In this document: piece by piece, positions 58,102 through 64,000 of the stretch
Layout: each line of letters begins with the position of its first letter
Position numbering within the stretch: position 1 is the stretch's first letter
Source: Ophiura sarsii
Lineage: Eukaryota > Echinodermata > Ophiuroidea > Amphilepidida > Ophiuridae
Direction: 5' to 3'
Assembly: GCA_035610835.1 (NCBI GenBank)
Contig: CM069453.1
Span: forward strand, 71,674,682 to 71,738,681
DNA: 64,000 nt
Program-made: the position numbers and the translations under genes
The notes under the pieces: generated by a model
The model's database searches: none
Seen by the model: only the letters and a program-made list of their open reading frames with translations
What the model was told of the DNA's origin: nothing

Positions 58102-59555
58102 ATGGATCGAGCAGACCATTCAGTTATCAAGCAAAAACAGCTTCAAAAAGATGACTCCGTCTCATGGTCATACCATGCAGCATCAGCAGCTTTGCTGGAT
58201 GACCCACCTGCCGTTACTGTTCTTCTGCCGTTGTTCATCGAGAAGGCTGCGACAATCGCTATGGTCAAACACGGTATGAAAGTGCAAATGCTAATCACAA
58301 AAAAACTTCATCAATCCAGGGCAACTCCATGTCACAGTATTTGATCAACCACTATTTGCCGTGGCAAATTTTGTTCAATGGACCTGGCCGCAGACCCTTG
58401 GAGAGCAACACTATGTCTTCATTTTTGGTGGCCTACATATTTAAATGGGTGTATGTGGACTACCATAGGGGAATTTCTAGATAACTCGATCTGGTTGGAC
58501 AACTGCCTTGTGCGAAGCAGGAGTTGCAACCTTTGGCACTGCCGATTCCTTCCTTAAGGGAGCTCGCCGAACTAGAACCAGACATGGTCATCAAGTACAC
58601 AGCACTTACTCTTGCAAAACTACAACAAGATGCCTGGCAGCACATCGATTCTCAAGATGGTACTATACATTTGAAGTATGGAAACAGATAATGGTTGAAA
58701 AGAGTCCAACCTTTCAATATTGGAATATCTTTCTTGAATTTGAGATCCTTGTTCTTATTTTCCCCTGCGTCCATTGCACCAGAGACTTCAACATATTATG
58801 TGGATTCCTTAGAGGCGTGGACTTCTTGGTTCTTTGCCATGGACCGATGCCCGATGGGTTCCCATACACATACGGGATATGAAATCACCGAATATTGAGG
58901 AAGATTTGAAGCAGTTCTGGTTAATTTCAAAGACAAAGAACAAATTCTCGAGCCAATTGACCAAGCTTCATGAACAAAACAATGCCACAATGAAAGGTCC
59001 AGGTGGTGCAGTGGGACTTACGGAAAATCCATCTGACTTTAGAAGATGGATGGTTGCTGGACCCGAGCAAATGAGGTTGTATTCAGAATTTGAGTTCCAG
59101 CTTATTAATAATGCAGCCTTTCGACAACAGGTCAATAGTCTCAATTCAACAATCACTAATATGGGTAACCCTTTTCTTGATGATTGCTCGGAACTTCTGG
59201 CCTAGACACTCGGAACTTTATCAACGATAATGTTATTTCAACTCTACGTAACATTGAGGATATCGAAAACACCACGTATCGTGAGTATGTAAAGGGAGTA
59301 ATTGTGGATAAGAATGTATCCATTCATCAAACAATCAAAAATAATTCACTGCCTATTTTCAAGCGATCTAAAGATATCAGAGAAAAAAACAGCAAGAAAA
59401 GGAAAGGAATTCGTAGAAAAGTAGGAGGCCATACCAAGCTACCCGGAAACTTTCGAGTTTTTCTAAGAGATCCCAAGAACAAAGAGTTGTTCAACTTTCA
59501 TATTTCAAAAGTGTCAACTTGTCAGTATTCTGCCACTCTGGACGACCCTCATTGA
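58102..59555 (+). pseudogene. Degraded transposon protein of the HIRDM / HEQNN...GGAVGLTE family
   Basis: Successive fragments in shifting frames give a collinear match to a family I recall from many invertebrate predicted proteins without a firm name. Fragments: LLPLFIEKAATIAMVKHGM (58102-58344); FDQPLFAVANFVQWTWP (from 58340, another frame, followed by GGLH and a stop); AGVATFGTADSFLKGA and RTRTRHGHQ (58508 onward); SPTFQYWNIFLEFEIL; SWFFAMDR (third frame); ARWVPIHIRDM, then HEQNNATMKGPGGAVGLTEN and RRWMVAGPE (58834-59205); and finally KKRKGIRRKVGG with FLRDPKNKELFNF (59184-59555). At least five frame changes and an internal stop show it is dead. Residues D (FAMDR) and E (HEQNN) could belong to an RNase-H-like catalytic set, but that is speculation. 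Its position within TIRs supports a transposase or accessory role. Confidence 0.75.
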
Positions 59556-59680
59556 TGCATCAAAGGCCTGTCGAGAACTACTTAAGTATGGCTGCAAGTC
59601 CTAGCCATATTGTTCCCGCAGCTGCAAGTGTCGAAGAGCTGGAATATCATGCATCCCTGTGCAGGGGGAGGTGGGGGAGT

Positions 59681-59700
59681 GGGGGGGGGGGGGGGGGGGG
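59681..59700. repeat. 20-bp poly-G tract
   Basis: A pure G run just downstream of the pseudogene. It is preceded by GGGGGAGGTGGGGGAGT. Confidence 0.9.
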
Positions 59701-60320
59701 TGGTATGTGACATTTAAATAGTTTTGACGCTTTAAGAGGCGTGGTCGATGCGTAAACTGGTATTTTCAGAATTAGTACGTACACCGTATATCACTGAATT
59801 TCGTAAAGTTGAAAATGTGTGTGTGTTTTTTGCATTTAACAAAGGCCCTATTATGAGAAAAATGAAAAATGTGGGCGTGGTTTATGTAAAAACTCATTAT
59901 TGGTCTGTCTGTGACCTCGTATAATACAGATATATGTATGAATTCCTATACTACCTATCTTTATTCAGATAAGCTTCAATTTAATATCAGTTATTGCAGT
60001 CTTTATATTGATCATATTCAAACACCCTTAAAAGGGGTGTGTCTCATGTTACATACATCATTGGTATTATTTAGTCACAGAGTATCATGTATAGATTGTA
60101 AGCTTTAATTTGATACCACACTCGACATATTTACATAAGGTTTATGTTAAACATAATGTATTCATTATTTAAAAAAATGGGCGTGGCCAATGACCACAAT
60201 AACAAAGTCTGACTTTTTGGCACCCCTTATAACATGATTAGGTATATTTCAAAGAGTATGTGTGCCAATTTACAGAGCTGTATCAAAAATGTCACGATCC
60301 AAACCGTACCAGACTACACT

Positions 60321-60831
60321 AAGGCAGTTGATCAATGTTGCTATCAAGGGTAGCTCAGGTAGTTTATCAATGCTGCAACCATTGGTAGCCCAGGTAGTTT
60401 ATCAATGCTGCCATCTGGGGTAGCTCAGGTAGTTTATCAATGCTGCTATCAGGGGTAGCTCAGGTAGTTTATCAATGCTGCCATCAGGAGTAGCTCAGGT
60501 AGTTTATCAATGCTGTTATCAGGGGTAGCTGATAGGGAGTTTATCAATGCTGCTATCAGGGGTAGCTCAGGTAGTTTATCAATGCTGCCATCAGGAGTAG
60601 CTCAGGTAGTTTATCAATGCTGTTATCAGGGGTAGCTGATAGGGAGTTTATCAATGTTGCTATCTGGGGTAGCTTAGGTAGTTTATCAATGTTGCTATCA
60701 GGGGTAGCTCAGGTAGTTTATCAATGCTGCTATCAGGGGTAGCTTAGGTAGTTCATCAATGTTGCTATCAGGGGTAGCTCAGGTAGTTTATCAATGCTGC
60801 TACCAGATGTAGCCCAGGTAGTTTATCAATG
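60321..60831. repeat. 36-bp minisatellite, second block
   Basis: About 14 units of the same consensus resume after the transposon. A two-unit series (with GCTGATAGGGAGTTTATCAA) is duplicated at about 60527 and 60635. Confidence 0.95.
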
Positions 60832-61004
60832 TTATGATATATCAGTGCTTGATGTAATGTGCAATTGTTGGTCTTGCAATTTCTTTATTAATTTGCTTGT
60901 ATTTTTATTATTTTATGATGTATCATATTGTAAAGCGCTCTGAGGGATTGTGATCCACAGTGCGCTATATAAACACTGTTTTTATTTTATTTTTATTATT
61001 ATTA
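60832..61004 (+). mobile_element. Retrotransposon 3' tail with target-site duplication
   Basis: The insert has TTGTAAAGCGCTCTGAGGGA, TTGTGATCCACAGTGCGCTA, TATAAA and then T-rich and (ATT)n sequence, typical of LINE or LINE-dependent SINE 3' ends. TTATCAATG flanks it (60823-60831 and 61005-61013), and the minisatellite continues on both sides. It is 173 bp and non-coding. Confidence 0.85.
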
Positions 61005-61200
61005 TTATCAATGCTGCCATCAGGGGTAGCTCAGGTAGTTATCAATGTTGCTACCAGGGGTAGCTCAGGTAGTTTATCAATGATGCTATCAGTAGTAGCT
61101 CAGGTACTATATCAATGCTGATACCAGGGCTAGCCCAGGTAGTTTATCAATTGTGCCATCGAGGGTAGCCCAGCTAGTTTATCACTGCTGCTATCAGGTG
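61005..61200. repeat. 36-bp minisatellite, terminal block
   Basis: About five increasingly diverged units, ending TGCTGCTATCAGGTG at 61200. Confidence 0.93.
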
Positions 61201-61539
61201 ATCTTGAAATTGATTATTGATTTTCTTAAAATGATGCCACACATAATTGTTTCGTAGATTCCCATGTCTGTGCACGAAAATCCACCAAGAAAATGTCTGT
61301 TAATTTATGGACAAAACCAGCCATAGCCAGTGAGATTTAGTGCCACTTTTTTTCTTCTGTATAACAATTGGTAAATGGCACAATTCTTATCGTTGCATTG
61401 TCTCAAGGCCAACAAATTTGGTATCAAAATGTGCCTAACAACTGGGTGCATCTTTCTAGCTGAAAATTATTTGAATCCATCAAATATCTTTGGAAATATT
61501 CTAGTATAGGGGTAACTTACATATTTTGTTGTGTGTAAT
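61201..61539. other. Unassigned stretch
   Basis: AT-rich, with no recognisable feature. Confidence 0.4.
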
Positions 61540-61655
61540 TGCTTAATATAACAGTCTGGGATCATTAAATTACAGTCTAGGTTAATTAAATAACAGTCTA
61601 TGTTCATTAAATAACAGTCTAGGTTCAATGAATAACAGTCTAGGTTCATTAAATT
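61540..61655. repeat. 22-bp tandem repeat, ~5 copies
   Basis: AACAGTCTAGGTTCATTAAAT-type units lie at about 61550, 61571, 61593, 61615 and 61637. A (TTTTA)n run follows at 61655-61673. The short minus-strand open frame (NLDCYLMN-type repeats) derives from the array. Confidence 0.92.
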
Positions 61656-61769
61656 ATTTTATTTTATTTTATTGGGTACTCAAACATCATACAGAGATAG
61701 AAACATCTAAAATACAAATATGTAATACATGCACATAATTAAATTTTACCAAGCAATTAGAATAACATA

Positions 61770-62023
61770 TCGAGGGTTGAGCACCAGAAAAGCCGTAACT
61801 CAAGAAATGCTATTTTGAGATAATCGACTTTCAAATATTTGGGACTCATTACAATACACTGTAGCACCCAACTCATAACTCTAATTTTAGGCAAATTCAG
61901 AGTGTTTATGAGTTATCTCTTTATGGTTCTGAAAATCTAGATTATATGGATTATTTATTTTTTGTACCAAAATATCAATTTGCCCAAAAGTTGAGTTACG
62001 GCCTTCTGGCGCTCAACCCTCGG
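61770..62023. mobile_element. 254-bp TA-flanked MITE
   Basis: The left end TCGAGGGTTGAGCACCAGAA and then AAGCCGTAACTCAA, and the right end (read inward) CCGAGGGTTGAGCGCCAGAA and then GGCCGTAACTCAA, form a TIR of about 35 bp. TA lies at 61768-61769 and 62024-62025. No open frame. Confidence 0.85.
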
Positions 62024-62099
62024 TATAGACATAATAAAATATGAGCCCAAGTACCAAGGATAGCCCAAAAAGCTTTTGAACACATTAATACAATGACTG

Positions 62100-62430
62100 C
62101 TTGTGGCCATTGCACTATCACTTGGGGTCATTAAATGATCATATGACCCACAAAATAAAGGTCTAGACACCTTTCGTGTATAGTTATGTTCAATATTATA
62201 TTGACAGATATATACCATAGTAATGAATTTTTGGTAATGGCGGCACTAATTTGCATACTCATACGCTACGGACACATGTGGTCACTTCAAGAATAGTTTC
62301 ATTATGATCATTGACCCTCAAAACACGGGTCTAGACACCTCATTTTTGTTCAGTTATCTGCAATATTGGCCAAGATATAGTGAACAATAGATTTTTCGGT
62401 TATTGCGGCACTGGTTTGCATAAAAATGAC
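62100..62430. repeat. ~170-bp direct duplication
   Basis: ATGATCATATGACCCACAAA and GGTCTAGACACCT (from 62128) recur as ATGATCATTGACCCTCAAAA and GGTCTAGACACCT (from 62298). In each case this leads to a TTATTGCGGCACT- or TAATGGCGGCACT-like end with TTTGCATA. Moderately diverged. Confidence 0.75.
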
Positions 62431-62619
62431 ACATGGGATATTTTCACACTTTTTAAACGTATCTAATCGTTTTCTACGCATTCTTTGTGATATAGAGACA
62501 TTGATTAGAAGGATTTCCGGGGGGTGCACTGCACGATACCCATATCTACCCACTAGACTAATATTTATGACAGAAGTGGGATATTGTGCAGTTCATTTGA
62601 AACTCCGTCTTTTTGATAG

Positions 62620-63499
62620 CGGCTTCTAAAATTGTAATATTCGGATTCAGCACAAAATTACAAATACAATAGACTTCCTCAATTTGTTGACCCCTCCCAG
62701 GTAAAAAGGTCAAACATTGATTATTGTAACAAAAAAAAGTCATACAGTTTCTTTTTTTTATTAAACATTACGCAACATTTAGTTGTTTTAAGTTTAAACA
62801 ATCAATTTAGTTGTTTTTTGGTCGTTTTCGGGTAGAAAAATATGAAACCTGTGATTTGGCACCAGCAAGGTGTCTATAGCTTGTACATCCCCATATTTAT
62901 GATCAAGATACGATATTGGGCTATTTCCGGTTAAAAAGTGGTATTTTTGTACAAAAATCCATTTTTGCAACTAATGATATAATCCTGGATTCTAAAACAT
63001 TAATATTCGTATTTAGCACAAAATTCCGAACAAAATGAGTTTCTCACCTTATTGACCCCTTTGAGGTCAAAAGGTTAAATGATGATCTATTATGACAAAA
63101 ACACCAATAATTTCAATATTTATGAAATATTATGCAAAATCAAGTTGTTTAAATCCCGTTTTAACAACCAATTTAGTTATTTCCGTTCTTTTTCAGGAAA
63201 ACCATTATATAACCTTTAATTAGGTATCAAATTAGTGTTTATAGCTTGTACATTGGCTTATTTATATGATGAAAACACGATATTGGACTATTTCCGGTTA
63301 AAAGTGGTATTTTTGTACAAAATTCCTTTTTTTGTAACTAATAATATAATTTTGGTTTCTAAAAACATTAATATTCGTATTTAGTACAAAATTCCGAAAA
63401 TAATGAATTTCTTTACTTCTCAACCCCTTTGAGGTCAAAAGGTCAAATGTTGATCTATTATATAAAAAACCCACCAATAATTTCAATATTTTTGAACAA
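62620..63499. repeat. ~367-bp tandem repeat, 2.4 copies
   Basis: AATATTCGTATTTAGCACAA followed by AATTCCGAA starts copies near 62636 (as AATATTCGGATTCAGC), 63001 and 63370. Within each copy TTGACCCCTTTGAGGTCAAA, CAATTTAGTTATTT and GATATTGGACTATTTCCGGT recur in order. The third copy is cut off by the Helitron-type end at 63500. Confidence 0.85.
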
Positions 63500-63539
63500 C
63501 TAGCGGGACGCCCGTCCTTTGGACGGGCTCTCCCGCTAG
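63500..63539 (-). mobile_element. Helitron-type 3' terminal palindrome (minus strand)
   Basis: CTAGCGGG / CCCGCTAG outer arms enclose GCCCGTCC-TTT-GGACGGGC. On the minus strand it reads hairpin, GTCCCGCTAG and then T, the Helitron 3' arrangement. The plus-strand base before it is A (63499). It interrupts the third copy of the tandem repeat on its left. Confidence 0.75.
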
Positions 63540-64000
63540 GGAGTAGGGCCTTCCAGATAGAACACCTACAAAATAAAACAACACATAAGTGTTGGAAAAT
63601 GTATAACGAAACACATAGGAACAGAACAATATTTAAAACGTTACGCAATTTAGCATCACATTTCTTCATTAACCCCTTGCCTCCCAAACCACATTACATA
63701 CAACCCATTCGTCACTGCCCCCACCCCGCCCCACCCCGTGGCATATCTCAACCCCCAAGGCCTGAAGTTCCCCGCCCGCGGCTTATCTCAACGCCAAGGC
63801 CTAACCTTAACCATCTCCCGTAGCGCGGTGTATTTTTTCTTGTCATTATTTCCTCTGACCATTCTTCCTCTGGTCTCCTGGCTTGACCTACCTCTGGTAC
63901 TCTCAGTTATATACTACTATTATTAAAAGTAAAAATAGATGATATAAAAATAATACTACTACTATTATTATCTAACATTCTGAGACCTTCTTGAAAGGCG
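63540..64000 (-). mobile_element. Probable Helitron body, truncated by window end
   Basis: Read on the minus strand, about 63650-63760 has GGGTTGTATGTAATGTGGTT and AGGGGTTAATGAAG. This resembles GGGTTATGTGGTTTCAGAGG, GTAATGTGG and GGGTTAATGAAGCAACC inside the Helitron at 35332-36627. The 5' TC end is not found within the window. Short open frames here are not recognised. Confidence 0.5.

Larger units (their letters stand above)
57136..60320 (+). mobile_element. 3.2-kb TIR transposon inserted in the 36-bp minisatellite
   Basis: AGTGTAGTCTGGTACGGT (57136-57153) is the exact complement of 60303-60320. Imperfect similarity continues inward for about 130 bp: GTGACATTTTTGATACAGCT, CTGTAAATTGG and AAGGGGTGCCAAAAA on both sides. 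Minisatellite units resume immediately outside. The interior carries a frameshifted gene (58102-59555), so this was probably an autonomous element that is now dead. Superfamily not identified; target-site duplication is ambiguous because the border itself is partly repeat-like. Confidence 0.85.

Overview
This window looks like eukaryotic, intergenic, repeat-dominated DNA from an animal, most likely a marine invertebrate. I infer this from AT-rich sequence, many kinds of terminal-inverted-repeat (TIR) DNA elements, Helitron ends, tRNA-derived SINE heads, truncated LINE tails, long minisatellites and no prokaryotic gene organisation. The only coding remains I recognise are transposon-borne: a frameshifted copy of a protein family I recall from predicted proteins of corals, echinoderms and lancelets, and the last residues of a LINE reverse transcriptase. 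An echinoderm or other invertebrate deuterostome is plausible, but the sequence does not settle it. I see no convincing host protein-coding exon, rRNA or intact tRNA gene.

Layout. 1-3.6 kb: an 88-bp tandem array, a C-tract mosaic repeat and a small MITE. 3.6-9.2 kb: mostly unassigned AT-rich DNA with two copies of a 278-bp MITE, a compound AAAT/AAAC microsatellite and a tRNA-like SINE head. 9.3-12.4 kb: a 3.2-kb TA-flanked element with long TIRs, carrying nested elements (a Helitron-type 3' palindrome, a 252-bp MITE and an extra copy of its own end). 13.0-15.1 kb: two more TIR elements, one with a LINE tail inserted. 15.5-16.5 kb: a hairpin-forming minisatellite. 17-31 kb: SINE copies, four further TIR elements, and tandem arrays of 34-, ~109-, 16-, 40- and 62-bp units. 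31.9-37.4 kb: a 30/31-bp minisatellite broken by two insertions, one of them a complete non-autonomous Helitron. 38-46 kb: SINE pairs and a dense run of MITEs. 47.3-61.2 kb: a 36-bp minisatellite of roughly 290 units, interrupted by a 3.2-kb transposon with the degraded gene and by a retrotransposon tail with a target-site duplication. 61.2-64 kb: tandem duplications and a MITE, ending in another Helitron terminus.

The best-supported event is the Helitron at 35332-36627. It begins TC, ends CTAG after a 3' hairpin, and sits exactly between A and T of one minisatellite unit. Removing it restores a perfect unit. Its 38-bp terminal palindrome has the same outer stem (CTAGCGG...CCGCTAG) as two others, at 9809-9844 and 63500-63539, whose inner stems are unrelated. 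Long open frames on both strands of the minisatellites are by-products of repeat periods divisible by three and are not annotated as genes.
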